This document shows, piece after piece, positions 21,795 to 34,783 of a stretch of 64,000 nucleotides of DNA. A program made the translations under genes and the position numbers. The stretch comes from Parascedosporium putredinis. Its lineage: Eukaryota > Ascomycota > Sordariomycetes > Microascales > Microascaceae. The notes beneath the pieces are model-generated. The model was given only the letters and a program-made list of their open reading frames with translations, was not told the DNA's origin and ran no database searches. The stretch spans positions 2,170,001 to 2,234,000 of the forward strand of contig CASHTG010000017.1 in assembly GCA_949357655.1 (NCBI GenBank), read 5' to 3'. Each line of letters begins with the position of its first letter. Within the stretch, counting starts at the first letter, position 1.

Positions 21795-23847
21795 GGACTG
21801 GAGGATGGGCCGGTGAAAGCGCGGCGAGGTGGGGGAGAGGAGGACACGGTCGCAGCCCTTCCCGGGGGCGGCGCCGGAGTAGTCGTGGGACGACGTTTTG
21901 GCGGTTGTTGGGGAGGTCGTTTTTGGTCCTTGGTATCCCGTCCGCGAGGGCAAGCGCTTACTTCCCTCTTCTCTCTTCCACCTTCTTCCTTCCTTTCTTC
22001 CTTTAGGGGTTGCTAGGGCGGCCTCGTCGAGCAGGCGAGTCCACTTGGGGATTTACGGTCTTCTAGTAGAGCTGTCCACAGGAATCGTCGGTAGTCGAGT
22101 AGATGGATGCCGCTCCCAAGCAAAGAGCAAGCAAGTCAAGGACGTGCCAGATGCCGGACGTGCTCGTCAATAATCTCAGAGTTCGGCCGTTCTTAGTAGG
22201 GACAGTGGTAAGATCGAGGAGGGGAGTACCGAGGTATACGGGATGCGATCGAGGATATTGTGGTGCGGTTGTTGTGAGCTGCGAGGAGGGGAAAGGGGAA
22301 AGTAGGCTCAAGACTTTGGGCCAAAGTTGGGGAAGGGCTTGGTGGGGGTGGACATGGTTGATCAAAAGCAAGGACCGAGGGCGGCTCCGAAAGGCGGGGT
22401 GCCACAATTTAGGCGGGGGAAGGGACTTTTTGGTTCTTTTTTTTTTTCTTTGGAACAGACAAGGGGGTTGACTGACTCCTGCACAGACGAGAAGTCAGGG
22501 CACTGGGCGTTCATTAATAACCTCTCCTCCCTTGACAGTAGAATGTATCAATGATGAACAGTGAACGCTCTTTAAAGGGCTATCAACCATAGATCCACCC
22601 ATTCACAGATTGATTGTTGGGGGCGGCTGCTATGCCACGATTATGGAGTCGGCCAGGTTCGTCTCAAAAGGGACAACAACTGATATTCTTTCAGTCAAGG
22701 CGACGGCACAAGCATCGCTCAATGATGTACTAGTTTACAACGCCACCTCATCCAACAACCTAAGAGACCCTCTTCTACCATGCACCGACTCATCGGCAAC
22801 GCGTAGTGGCCTTTGAAAGCCAACCCAACATATGTCCCCACCCTATCGAGGGCTAGCCCAAGTTTATATAGCAATTAGAACGAAGAACAAAGCCTTCTCT
22901 TCGCCCTATCCGTCCCTGCATTTTACAAACCCTTAGGTGTCGCAAAACAAGGCGTAGGTTAGCTGTCTAGCGACAAGAGCCGCTTCCCATTCTCGGCACC
23001 GACTGTAGACACATAGATGCTGAGGCTCATAAGTATACGTATGGCTACCAATGAGGCGCCAAAGGTGCGATAATTGGCCATAGACGGTTCTAGGCATCTC
23101 AGCTGCAAGAGTTCAAGTTAGCCCGTCCTACTCTGCCAGCGATAACAAGCTGGTGACGCCATCCTACGACCGCGTGGCCCTTTTATAACTCTCAACCTCG
23201 CTATTTCCTCGAATAAGCTCTGCTCCCTCCGTTACTTTACAAAGCAGTGGTGGTCGAGAAAGTGGCCTTAGAGTAGTAACAATGGCAAATCAGATGCCCG
23301 TTCGAGCTACCCGCTGGGTCTCCGAGCTCAGTTCGGCAACGGCGAAGGAACTATGGAGCGGTATTCAAGCATCCATCCAGGGAACTCCAATGTGAACTTT
23401 AAGAGAGGAAGGCCGGCTTAGCTTCAAATGATGTGACGATGACAGAGCGAGCGAGTTCATTTCCCCGGGAAGGACGGAAAGAAAGTTCGCTCCAGAGTAA
23501 GCCACTGGCCAATGTGCTCATTTTCAAGTAAGGTCAGAGGATGAAAGCTCCTGATCTTTTATCAGTTGCGCAAGGCAGCTTGCTTCATTATATTAGAGCC
23601 CTTGCTCTTCCCAATGGCCCTCCCAAAGCTCCGGCTGAACGAGCTACAACCCTTATCCATCCAGACCCTCTTGCTAAACATCATCACCATCAGCCCTTCA
23701 AAGATTGCCTGGGGAAGCCATTGGACTCAGGCTGGCCGGTCTTCTAAACTAAAAGATATCCCAACTTCTAACGACAGCGGCCTCAGTATAGAAAGGCTCG
23801 CCTAAAGCTCTTGCTTCCTTTTTTAATCTCAAATACTCTCTCCCATC
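21795..23847. other. Divergent intergenic region, SNX3 / MARVEL gene
   Basis: Contains both promoters. Pyrimidine-rich block 21961..22003 on the + strand. The open frames at 22063..22471 on both strands have no recognisable domain and look like GC-rich noise. Nothing else supported. Confidence 0.45.
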
Positions 23848-24606
23848 ATGGTCACCAAATCCCAACTCGCTGCGGCCTTTACCCGAGCGAGCGCCTTTAT
23901 CAGCTCCGGTGTCTGTTGCACCATCGCCGGTAGCTTCGTCCGGCAGCTCGACATACGCGACATGGACCATGGCGGCCGTATCGACTATGTCCTAGCCCTC
24001 TCGTGTATCAGCATCGTAGCCTCCCTCGTCCTCATGCCTCCCAAGCGCTACTCCTTTTGGCTTTCCCGTTTGACGCCATAATGTTTGCCCTGTGGATGGT
24101 TGCCTTCGTCTTGTTGATTGATGTACGTGGTGATTCTTCTTCCCTGTCGTTCTTTTCCTCTCACTTCACTTTCCCCTACGCCACCCACTAGACACCTTGC
24201 GCAAGTTGGCTAACTCTTCGACCCGCCAAAAATTGTAGCTGAGCCCTGGATGCCACGGTGTTTGGTACAGGTGGGTGTGGATGTTTGCTTGGATGAGCAA
24301 CAAACGCTGCGACACGTGGAAAACTCTCCTCGCCTTTTCCTTCATCAGCGGCTTCATGTGGATCGCTAACGCCGCCCTTGGCGCGCATAACTGTCTGGTC
24401 GAAAGTGAAAGAAAACGCAAGCAAGCTACCCTGCCAATGTTTAATGACTTTGCAAGGTGAGCTTGTTAACCCGTACACCTCACTATCTGTTACTAATGTT
24501 TGACCTTTTCTACCCTACCTGCAGGCGAGACAGTAGCACCAGCCAACGATCATGGCCTAAGCCGGCGATGGAGCCGACGGAGGTATACATGAAATACGCT
24601 CAGTAA
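23848..24606 (+). CDS. MARVEL-like four-helix membrane protein, one apparent frameshift
   Basis: Exons 23848..24122, 24239..24456 and 24525..24606. Introns are 116 bp (GGCTAAC branch) and 68 bp (TACTAAT branch). Four hydrophobic segments are visible: about residues 12-30 (ASAFISSGVCCTIAG), 44-62 (YVLALSCISIVASLVL), 72-90 (FDAIMFALWMVAFVLL) and 125-148 (LLAFSFISGFMWIANAALG). The short loop between helices 3 and 4 carries cysteines and tryptophans (GCHGVWYRW). This is the pattern of small fungal MARVEL-domain proteins, which associate with membrane apposition or vesicle trafficking. The exact role is unknown. One G is missing at 24059..24060 (WAFPFDA is expected where the frame jumps). Correcting it gives 191 residues with an exact spliced frame. 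Confidence 0.8.
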
Positions 24607-25940
24607 AGAGCTCTAAGAGGTTCCAAGGGGAACCCCGTACTCTTTACTTACAACACTCTTTGGGGGGTTAGATCTGGCTTGAACTCCCTCTCGCATATTC
24701 ATTCGTTTTCACGCTCTCACACTCTCACTCTCTCACTCTCGCCATGATTCCCACACCTCCTCTCGACTATTTAAAAGACTTCATTGGTTCAAAATAAAGG
24801 TAGCAAGAGTGTCGAGGATGATCATGATATCCCACTGATTCAGCGGGATCGGAATGGCTTGCGACGGCGTCAAACCTTAATGACGAAAACGAAACGACTT
24901 GGACCGAGCCGCCTTCTAGTTTTTGGGGAGACTTGGGACGGCGCACGCGACAAAATCCACCGAACGAAATTTTGATTCTACTCAATTCTGGGCTTTCCTC
25001 TCAGTCGACAGACTCTCAGTCTCTCCCTCCGTCGTGGCGGGAGGGGAGTAGAGCATGAGCAAAAATGCTTTACACTGGAATCGGCATCCACTAGAATATG
25101 ATAGGATCTGTGGGCTTTTTCCTTCTTCTACCACTCTTATTTTGAGGCCAGTCTGGTCTCCCACGTCACTCGCTTCGCATAACGATTCACTCTCGACGAT
25201 CTTTATTTGGTGCTCGGTTGCGCTAGAGGCGGTGTTGGTGAGACACCTAGAAAGCCACGGCGGATGATTTGACCCTTGCTTAGAGGCATCCATGTTTGCA
25301 CTCTATCCATTCGCTGTATGAAACGGAAAACCAAAGAAGGGTCCCTCTGTATGATAGCATGGGACGTAGATAGGGACCTAGAATGGGAACACGTGCGAGG
25401 ACACGGAGGCCTCGCGACCTCGCCTCAAATAAACACAGATGCTGAAGGCGAGAAAAGGGCCCGTCCGGCTCGAGTGACGTTAATTCTCAGTAGGTAATAT
25501 GCTCGCTGCCAAACGCCAAGAGAAATCTCCACGCCTCAACTACATGCATGTGTACGCCAGTGTGTGTCTGTGTGTGTCTCTGTATGTAGATAATGAGTGC
25601 CAGCTTAACTCGCGCTAGCCCTATTCTCAAGGTCCGAAGTTGATGTCTATGGTGATAGTCTTACAATAGCAACAAAGAAAATCCCTGGAGAGAAATCAGA
25701 TAAAGAAGAGAAGAACATGAAGCAAAGGAAGGTAGCAGCGGATCATTGTCACCCGTTTCCCCAAGTTCCCGCCCCCTCTTTTTGTCATCCACATGCTCTA
25801 TCCTCCATTGCCAAACTCCCTCTCATTTCGTAAGATTATCCGAATTGGGGTCATAAACGTGTTCGGTGCCGTAGACTCTGGCGCATGCGCGCAGCTGGGA
25901 ATGGCGCTATCGCATCGTTCGTCCCGTTTCTCTCCCTTCT
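24607..25940. other. Convergent intergenic region, MARVEL gene / UBX gene
   Basis: 3' flanks of two converging genes. Contains CACTCT repeats (24712..24742) and a short TG-rich tract (25559..25587). No supported gene. Confidence 0.5.
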
Positions 25941-27554
25941 TCAGAGATCTTCCATGATGAGGTTGCTGGATGCGCCAATCACCTCACGTAGAGTCCCCGG
26001 ATCGCCGGCCCCGTATACTTTTCTCGGCATGAGTGATGCCAACGCAAAGGTATATTCGTGGGTATAGCCCTCAGGCTCTTCCGCGTCATCGTACGCCTCT
26101 CCGCCGACCAATAGGTCGTGACATTCAGCAAAGGCGTAGAGCTCGTCGAGGGGGCGTCACCCTCGAACCGACGGATGACTCTCTGCCCACCTGCACTGTC
26201 GGAGAACTTAAGGGCCACGCGCACCGATCCCTTGGTCCCCGCCTCAGGCTCTGGCCGGACCCGGCTCGCCCGCCAGCGACGCCACTGCTCACGGAGGGCG
26301 GCGGTGCGCGCAGCATCGTCGGCCGCCTGCGCGGCTCGCTTCTCCTCCTCAGCGGCGCGGGCGGCGGCCTCACGACGCTCGCGGGCGCGCTCCCTGTCCA
26401 CGGCAAGGAGCGCTCGTAAGCCGAATCCTGCTCGGATCGGATGTTGCGTACAGCGTCGCGGGCTACGCGCTCTGCGCGGACAGCTGCGAGCTCTGGAGCG
26501 TGTTTCTCGAGAGCGGTGCGAAGGTCTGCGAGGTAGCGGGAGGGGGCATAGGGCCTGCGAGCCGCTTTATGGTGCCCATGCGGGTGCTTCCGTGCTTCGG
26601 GGTGAGGCAAACGAGGCCAGAGAAGGGGAACTTTGTGCAGTTGTACTCGGTCGAGACTTGGTAAGCCTCCGAGTCGAGCACGTTGCCTCCCAGAGCACGA
26701 TGTCATTGGCGGGATCCCGGATGAAGTCAATGACTTCCGGCGAAAGCAGGGTCTCCTGGTGAAAGCCTCGGTTTCGTCATGCTCGGGGGACACTAGAACG
26801 AAAAGGAGAAACTTGAGGTCCTTCTTAGCGAGGTCCTGGGCCTGAGCGAAGCCACCCTCGAACCATGGGAGCTCGTTGGGGCCGTACTCCTCCTCAAATT
26901 CCCGCTTAAACCGCGAGGCTGTATCGGCGGGCAGGAGCATGCGACGGCCCGATGTGCTGCGAAACCCAGAGGCCATGGCGCTCGTGAGGAAGGTTGGCCG
27001 TATAGGGCGGGGAAGAAACGAGAGAATGTACAGGGCTAAACGGATGCCTACCGAGGCGACCCGATACCCGAGTGCGAAGGGAGTGAAGAGGAGCGTGAGG
27101 AGGAAGTGTGGCCGCTGGATCCTATCCCGCTGGGGTACAATGCGGGGCGCCGCATCGGGTGCTGGCTCCCTTGCCGCGGCCGCCGCGCTCGAGCTAGCCC
27201 GTGGTGAGGTGTGCAAGGATTCTTGCAGATTCTCGAATCGGGGGAAGACGCCGGCGCTTGCTGCGCGGCGAGGGCCTCTGCAAGAGGGTCTGGTCCTTCG
27301 CCGTCAAAGTATTTCGCTATCGCAATCTAGAGAAGATAAGGAGAGGTGAACGTTAGTCATGGCAGGGCACAAAGGAAGGCAAGTAAAAGTGATGTCGACC
27401 ATCTCCTCACGAGACATACCTGGATGTTCCATTCTGACCTGCCGAGGAGAGCTATAGCGGCCTGTTCATCTTGAGCGGTCACGCCCATGTACTGGTCGAG
27501 AGCGTCTTGCTGCTCGGGACTGAGGGCGGCGCGCTCGGTAACGTCGCTCGCCAT
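25941..27554 (-). CDS. UBX-domain protein, FAF2/UBXD8-like (fungal Ubx2/Ubx3 class), six apparent frameshifts
   Basis: Probable ER or lipid-droplet adaptor that recruits Cdc48/p97. Exon 1 27554..27420, intron 27327..27419 (93 bp, GACTAAC branch), exon 2 27326..25941. Domains in order: a UBA-like helix bundle (residues 1-55, LSPEQQDALDQYMGVTAQDE), a hydrophobic hairpin at about 120-150 (FLLTLLFTPFALGYRVASVG), a thioredoxin-like UAS region at about 190-320, and a charged coiled coil (RERREAAARAAEEEKR). A C-terminal UBX domain follows (VRVALKFSD, YTHEYTFALASLMPR, SSNLIMEDL). Six one-base losses break the frame, at + strand positions 27240..27244, 26755..26756, 26689..26691, 26542..26546, 26404 and 26150..26154. 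Correcting all six gives exactly 508 residues. The order UBA, hairpin, UAS, coiled coil, UBX matches FAF2/UBXD8. Which yeast paralogue it corresponds to cannot be decided here. Confidence 0.88.
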
Positions 27555-29483
27555 TTTTGGTTTCGATAGGCCCGTTGAGAGCTGATATGAAGTAGCAAAC
27601 AAAGGGAAAGATGAGTGGCGGTTTCGATCTTGCTGTTCAGTGCGTGGCTAACCCGTGCATTTATTAATGCCCTCAACCCGCTTCAAGCCCGCCGATTATC
27701 GGGATGAAGAGATCGAAGCTGACGACTGTTCAGGCGACAGAGAGAATTGGGCGGAAGGAGAGGAGGTCTTATAGAATTTAGGTTCTATGCTGTCCTGTCG
27801 CGGCCCGTAGTGGTATGCCCTATTCCCCAGAGAATTGGGGAGCAAAGGCGAGGAGAGAAAGTGTGAGGCGGCGGTATGTATGAGGTAGGCAGCCGCCAAA
27901 GGAAGGCTTCACAGGATGACAAAAGGGAAAGCCGTTTCGGGAGAGGGCGCTCGTTCGGAGGGATGGCTGAGACACTAAGCGAGGTGCTTTATTTTTGCTA
28001 TTCCACTGGCGCCGAATCAAGCGGTTGAGAATGGCTGTTGTGAGCAGTGGGGGTAAGGGTGTGAAGGTTTGTGAGGCCGGTATCCGTCCAGGACTCGAAC
28101 TGGAAGTACGAGCGTGGCGTGCGAGAGAGTTCCATTTCGAGGTGACGACACATGTCATTGATAGACTTGCAGGGGATGCAAGCTTAGCTGTTGTCCTGCC
28201 GTTATTGCAACTGGTGCCGGGCGCCAGAACAGCCCGCCAAAGTCGGTGCTTCTGGGACCGAATAACCCCGATTCTAAACTAGGCTGCTTTTCGACCCATA
28301 CATAGCCATGCTTTTCGAAACGCACGCAGGCCGCGTCCAGAGAAACAAACCCCCAAACCCCTTAATATTGCTCTTGTTCACTTTCGCGTTGTCCTCTTTC
28401 TCACCCCGATAAGAGAATTCATCCCAACATGCATACTTTGACCCATTATCGAGGAGTGTTTCCCCGCGCGTCCAAGGCTGCGTTTTGCTCGACAGTCAAT
28501 AGCAAATCGTTATGCTGGGGAAATCAGTCCCCGATTAACCTTAGTTTCGTACGTCTAACAACAAATTCACACACCCCAAGCCCACCCTGTGAAGCCGCGC
28601 TCTTTACTTGGGCCCTGAAAACCCGCCGTGCGTGTGCGCGCCTCCTCCCTTCCACTCCCCTGCGCCTGTCCCCACGCCTGGCCGCGCAACGATCCAACCC
28701 TTCCAGGCGCGCGCAACACACGGGACCTCTTTCTATCTTCGCGCGTGCACACAGCGGAGCAGCACTTTTTTCACCCCGTCCCTTCTAATATCAACAATTG
28801 GCCCTCCCAGCCCGAACCCAGCTCAGTCCAGCATCGCCAGCTTGCGTCGCTGATCCGGTCCACCTTTTCCATCAGAGGAAGGACTGCTTTGGATCCATTG
28901 ATACCCCGTGCTCTAGGCCCTCAACCAGCCTCGTCGCCTTGCTTGCTTGCTCGGCCCCGTCGTCGTCCATGTGTCACTTGTCTACTTCGTGTGTTCAGTC
29001 ATGGGAGACTCTTGTACAAGCCAGGTATGACTGTCCTTCCTTCCCCGGCCTTACGGTCGCTTCCTCCCTATGCAGTCGTCAGGTTCCCACGCGATTACGG
29101 CATCGCCGATGCTTCATCGTGGCTCGGACTTGATCCCTCCAACCCCGCGTCTATCCATCCGTGTTCTCCTCTCAAGCATCCTCTTGGAGAACATGTCGGA
29201 TCGTGATCTCGCCATCATTTGGCGGCTCCGGTATCGTCGCCTGGCCCACCGTAGAGCCAATTCTGCTAGCCCCCAACGTCGTCGCCACGTCGCCCGGTCC
29301 TCAGTCTCCCGGCGCTAGCACACCCCCAGCATGCTTTTTAAACCCTTGGCTAAATTGGTGAACCTCCACTGACCATTGTGCTCTGTCACTCTCCTCTTTT
29401 CTTCCGCCGCAGGTAGCCTAGATCGATCACCGAATAGCGCGCCATCCACAATATAACCCCTCCCCCGTTCCAGCATCGGTAGA
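27555..29483. promoter_or_regulatory. Divergent promoter region, UBX gene / PAN3
   Basis: About 1.9 kb between two divergently transcribed start codons, so it must contain both promoters and 5' leaders. CT-rich sequence (28360..28480, 28860..29060) precedes PAN3. Short frames on both strands lack domains. A tRNA-like T-arm near 28090 was examined and rejected. Confidence 0.5.
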
Positions 29484-32313
29484 ATGGCGGCGCGGGGATA
29501 CCAGAATAGCGATCTGCGACGGCAGGTTGGGTCTCCCAAGCCTAAGGGGCGAGGTTCGTATCGTGCTTATCCCCTCCCCTTCTCCTTGCCCAGCCAGCCC
29601 CTGCGTTTCCTCTCACATGCTTTGCGGCGCCGGCGCGACGTGTTGTCTTCAACTTATTGCGCTGCCCGGAGTTGATGAAGAAGGTGGGAAGGGAATTTCG
29701 CAGTCCTGGATTCGGATGCCTGTCTTGTCTCCCATGCTAACTCGGCTCTCGTCTCCCCCTCCTTAGATCACAAGGATACCCTCTGTCGCAACATCCTCAT
29801 CTATGGTCACTGCAGATACGAGAACTCAGGCTGCACTTTCAATCATGACCAAAACAAGAACTCTACTACGACGAATGCCAACAATAGCACTAACACGAAC
29901 GCTGTCGCGAATAACAACGCCGCCACCGAAGCGTAGGTCCCTCTCTGTTCTCCTTTCTTTCTTTGAACAAAGGACAAGAATTTTCGTGTCTTGTTTCCTA
30001 TGAGTGGAGTGGCGGCTTCAGCTACCCTTGCCTTCCCAACTTCCGATATCGCTTTGCGCCCTCGTGCTAGGAACATGTCGGCTACGGACAGCCAGGCGCT
30101 GAGCATTGGTATCTCGACGGGCAATGCTATCATGAGCCTGACATTGTGCCGTAGCTAATTCTTACAACTTTCTGTTGCTCTCTAGGCCAAAGAAGGCGCT
30201 AAACGTCGAGTCACCCTCTTTTACCCCATCGAATCTCGTTAAGAAATCCACCTTTTCTTCCCAAGCTCTAAGCGCTGCTCCCTTCACCCCTCGAGCAAAT
30301 TCTGGTGAGGAAACAACTCCGATTCGCGCTAATCCGCGTTTTCTTTGCTAACATCCGTTCCGCTCCCAGCGCTGGGTGGTGCCTCGACCAACGCTCCCCT
30401 ACAGCACAATGGCGAGCAAAGCGTCTTCACCCCTAATCCCGCCGCCATACCAGAGTTCACTCCTCAAAATTATGGACTAAGCAATAACGCTGTAGGTTTG
30501 ATAGCCTTGTCGTCTTTCTTTCCCCTTTTAGAGATAGGCGAAGGGGTCAGGTGTGGCTTCGGTGCCCCTTCAACTGACATGGCTTTTTTCTATATAGACA
30601 ACATCTGCCAGCGCGCAGGAGGCAAACCTCACCTATGACGCCTTTTCCATGGGCGCGGTTGGTCAAGCCATGCCCACGACCGCCTTCAACCCCTACGCCG
30701 AAGACCACAATGCGGCAGCGGCTGCCGCTGCCGCTGCCGCTCTCGGGGCAGCCAACTCAGCATACTTTCCCCAAAATGCGTTCACAACTCACACCCAACC
30801 CCTGCTCCATCACCTTTATTTCCCTGCCGGCCCTCACAAGGAAGATTTGCTTCCTTACCAGAGAACATCGCATGACTTTTTCATGTCGGAGAAGTTGAGG
30901 CAGGACCTCCAAAAGAAGGCGGAAGCGGCCCGCCAAGTTATTAGTACGATAGAGAGCCGAGCTTCTTCCATCGCAATACATACTAATGAGTTCACGCATA
31001 GATACCGGCCTTCCGCAGCTCGACAACTTCCACAGCCTCGTCGCTCTGGACACCTCGAACAGGAAGAACGCCAGCCCATTTGGGTACCCTAGCTGGGTGT
31101 ACAAGGCGGTAGATGGCAAGACGGGGCATATCCGGTGCCTCAGGAGACTTGAAGGTGAGATTGGACCTTGTCTAAGAACCCCTGAAACCCACAGAATGTA
31201 GAGTGGACGAAAGCGCACTTCCGTTCTCTGCCCCTAATGGCTTCCAGAAATTAACGCGAGAAAATCAGGTTTCCGACTATCCAACGAGCACGCTATCCGA
31301 ACGGTAAAGGAGTGGCGACGGGTAGACTGCGGGAGCATCGTGTCCGTGTTTGACGCCTTCACGACCCGTGCCTTTGGTGATAGCTCCATCGTCTTTGTCC
31401 AGGAATATTTCCCGCTATCAAAAACCTTGCTAGAACTCCACTTCCCCAATCAATCGAACACGCATGGGGGCGTTATAAGCAACAGACCATGATCGCCGAA
31501 GCTGTCTTGTGGGGCTACATTACCCAGATTGCCACCGCACTCAAGGCCATTCATGCGGCTAACCTCGCAGCGCGGTGCGTCGACCTGGGCAAGATCATCT
31601 CGACTGATAAGAACCGAATCCGCCTCGACGCGTGCTCGATTCTTGATGTTGTGCAGTTCGATGCAAGGCGGCCGGTGCTGGAGCTGCAGCAGGAGGATCT
31701 CCTCCAGTTTGGGCGGGCAATCCTCTCTCTAGCGTCGCTAACGCCGCCGACGCTGCTCACGAACCCCAACGCGGCTATGGAGCATCTCAGTCGGCACTAC
31801 TCGGTGGAGATGCGGGATACGGTGCTGTGGCTCTTAACGCCGCAGCAGCAACAGGTCAAGAACATTGATGAGTTTGTTCGGGGCATCGCGACACACTTTG
31901 TCACCTCCCTAGACCAGTCACTGCAACAGGCAGATACGCTACGATCAGAGCTGGCGACAAGTCTAGAGAACGGACGGGCGGCACGGCTGCTCATGAAGCT
32001 GGCGACTATCAACGAGCGGCCCGAGTTCAACGGGGACCCAGAGTGGGCCGAGAATGGAGAGCGTTACACGCTCAAGCTGTTCCGCGATTATGTCTTCCAC
32101 CAGGTGGACGCCAATGGCCAGCCGGTCGTAGATGTGGGTCACATGATGACGTGCCTCAACAAGCTCGACGCCGGGGTAGACGAGCGTGTTTGCCTGACCA
32201 GCCGGGACGAGCAGACTGTCTTCATCGTCACCTACAAAAGCCTGCGCGATCAGGTACGCGCCGTCTTCACCGAGCTCACCAGGGCGTCCAAGTCGGGCCG
32301 CGGGGGCTTGTAG
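29484..32313 (+). CDS. PAN3: PAN2-PAN3 deadenylation complex subunit Pan3, one apparent frameshift
   Basis: Regulatory subunit that brings the Pan2 nuclease to poly(A)/Pab1. Seven exons: 29484..29553, 29767..29932, 30186..30304, 30370..30491, 30598..30943, 31002..31154 and 31248..32313, all with GT..AG introns (58-253 bp). The N-terminal CCCH zinc finger uses C31, C40, C47 and H51 (TLCRN, YGHCRYENSGC, FNH). Next is a low-complexity linker with an Ala run at about 215-225. The pseudokinase domain follows (FGYPSWVYKAVDGKTGHIRCL to VFVQEYFPLSKTLLELHF and beyond). The C-terminal knob closes the protein (LFRDYVFHQVD, DERVCLTSRDEQTVF). One G is missing in the run at 31466..31470. Correcting it gives exactly 680 residues. 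The frame change near 30944 is a real 58-bp intron with a TACTAAT branch, not an error. Confidence 0.95.
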
Positions 32314-33950
32314 AACGGCCGTCGGCTACCGAGGTTGCTCCTACCGCCCGCTCCTTGCCCTTAGCCACGGCGAGGGCCAATTCTGTGGCGCCCATACCAG
32401 CCGATGCAGCATCAGTATTACCTACCACCACCTCCCATGGGGCGGCAGTTTGTGCACGCGCCCTCGCCACACGCACGACAGCACGCGCATCCGTCGTACG
32501 CGCCGCACCTATATATGCGACCGCCAAGCTTTCCACTGCCACACCCACACGCGTCCCTTTCTATGGACCGGTCGTAGCTCGTGCGGTGGTGATCCCCGGG
32601 ACCAACTTAGCGGCACTACCTACCCTTCCTTTTCTCTACTTTATTTGGTTCTTGTTTTTGCGTTGTCAAGCCGGTGCTCTGTCGTCAGACCAGCGGGGAA
32701 GCGCATGGGAGGGCGAAAAGCCCCTACCCCTAGTCTCGCTTTTTTATCCTATACCGTATAGCTATACCCTTGGCAGACCTTTGTTTTATCTTTTTTCTTG
32801 GAAAGAACAGTAAGTCTATTAGTAGCCCAAAGTTTGATGTGTGGGCCATCTATATTTATTCCGGCGAGATAGGACGGTGGTGTATGAAGACGAGACCAGG
32901 AGCAGGCGGCTTTTGTATACTGCGAACTTGTGTGTGTATATGTACGCGTGTTCAGCGTTTCTTAGTGTTGCTGTCCCGTATTTTTTTGGTTCATTCAATC
33001 GACCTTGAACCCGCGTCAGCGCACAGGCGAGTCTTCCAGCGGATGGTGAGATGGGATGGGCCAAGGCAAGGAAAATATGGGGGAAGGGGGTTAACAGGAA
33101 AGAAAAGGAAGAGGGAAATAAAATAAAGGGAAACCCAAGGGAAAACAGGAAAGAGACGAACTGCGATGGTTGGATTATGTAGGGACCGGCAAGAAGTGAA
33201 CAAAGAACAAACAGTGATAAGCTAAATCGTATCCACCTATCTTTTTCGATGGATGTCTTCAATGTGTTCCTTTCTCACTCTCCGCCTAAGCCCTTCCGTT
33301 TTCTTCTTTCCCAATGTCTAAAAACCTCGCACATCAAACCTCTACGCAAAGCCGCACAAAGGGGGCGGTTATGGGGATTTGTTACTTCTCAGGAATCACT
33401 TGATGCTTATCGAGGGGGAAATAAAATACGAATACAGAAGAAAAGAGGAGAAGCTACCTGTAGACTTGCTTGCTTAACATATATCTATAGCCTATCACTT
33501 CGCCGTCTTGTCTTCAACTCCCGGCATATAACCCAGCCATGGCAGTAGAGTTCCGTTAAGTATCTTTACTCCAAAACTCGGCCTAGGCTATCATCTTTGG
33601 CCCACATGCACCGACCTAGTAGAGAGTCACTGTATGATATACTACAAATCGATACCAGTTCCATCGGGAGGAATAAGATGACACAAAACCCCACCTCATC
33701 CTGCAAACATATGGATGCCATTTCCCGGGGATGGACCAGGCATCTGTTTGAAACTACACTCCCATGCGCCTTCGAAGTGGAACAGGCTATCATTCCCCTT
33801 CCCATCTACTTCAACAGAATGCATAGTCGAACATGCAGCATGGCCTCTCCCCTTAAGCCCGATCCTGCACGCCAGCAAGCGTACACTCCGGCAAGTCCGC
33901 ATAGTGCACTTGCAGGTTCTTCCAAGAGGCGATCGAGTTCAAACCACTTC
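32314..33950. other. Convergent intergenic region, PAN3 / unknown gene
   Basis: 3' flanks of PAN3 (+) and of the unknown minus-strand gene. The frame continuing through 32.3-32.8 kb is out of phase with PAN3 and has no domain. Nothing else supported. Confidence 0.5.
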
Positions 33951-34783
33951 TTACAGGGATTCCCACGCTCGTTTCCGAGGATTCCGATTCACCCCGTGCT
34001 CGAGCGGTAGGGTGACACCCAGTACCCATTGACAAGCTCTCCTGGCAATCTCCTTGTTGGCAGCCTCGTCTGAGTGTTCGAGACAGTAGTCTGGGTGCGA
34101 CTCCCACCAGATATACGTGATGCGCGGACCCTTGCTGGGGCCAGAATCTGCGGAGCGCAAACCTTCGTGATGTGCACCCTCGACACCAGTGTCGATGAGG
34201 AGTTCAAAGGCCTTAATTCCGGTCCAGCTGCGGTGGAAATGCACATTCATGAGGCCCTGCTGGTTGGGCCCAATGGCGAAAATGAACCACTTGTCCTCGG
34301 ATGCCGTCCCGTCGTCCGCCGGTGGGTGACGGGGCGGCTTGTGCCGCGTCGTTTGCATCGGGGAATGATAATCGTGCCCCCGGCCATAGTAGTGTCGCCT
34401 GCCGCATCCACGACCACCTTATTCTCGTCCTCCTCTTGATGCAGGGAATAAGATGGAGAGAGGTCTGGCGGTTGGGTGTTATAGCACAGAGGCTTCCGGG
34501 GCCGAAACCCCGTCCGAAACAAGGGGACGTCGCCCGGGGTTAGGGGCAAATTAAAAGGTGCCCCAGTGCGCGTTCGGAACCCCTCGTAAAGCCAGTCCGT
34601 GGGGACAACGCGGTGTAGCGGGGTCTGTCCCCGATACAGCCCGTAAATCGTGACAGGAAAGATGGCGTCGACGTCGAAGGGGTTGTGCTGGCCTAGGTCG
34701 TGCTGGGGAAGGCTGGAGCTAGTAGCGGCGTCCCCACTCGCTCGCTCCGGGTCATAGCTGGAGCCTGACGTTGCTGCACTCAT
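33951..34783 (-). CDS. Conserved-looking hypothetical protein, divergent from HET gene; one apparent frameshift
   Basis: A single-exon frame runs from the ATG at 34783 to the stop at 33951. It is interrupted once by a C run one base short (+ strand G4 at 34360..34363). Corrected length is 277 residues. The N-terminal third has a globular segment (FPVTIYGLYRGQTPLHRVVP, then PLTPGDVPLFRTGF). A Ser/Pro/acidic linker follows, and then a second globular block (KWFIFAIGPNQQGLMNVHFH, GIKAFELLIDTG, ITYIWWESHPDYC). No signal peptide or membrane segment is visible. I do not recognise the family. The regular alternation of hydrophobic and polar residues across the two frames after correction argues that it is a real gene. 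It is 609 bp from, and divergent to, the HET-domain gene. Confidence 0.65.

Noticed and set aside
28075..28135. tRNA-like T-arm (ACTCGAA within a pairing stem) on the minus strand
   Set aside because: The loop is eight bases and no matching acceptor stem or D-arm is found at the right distance.
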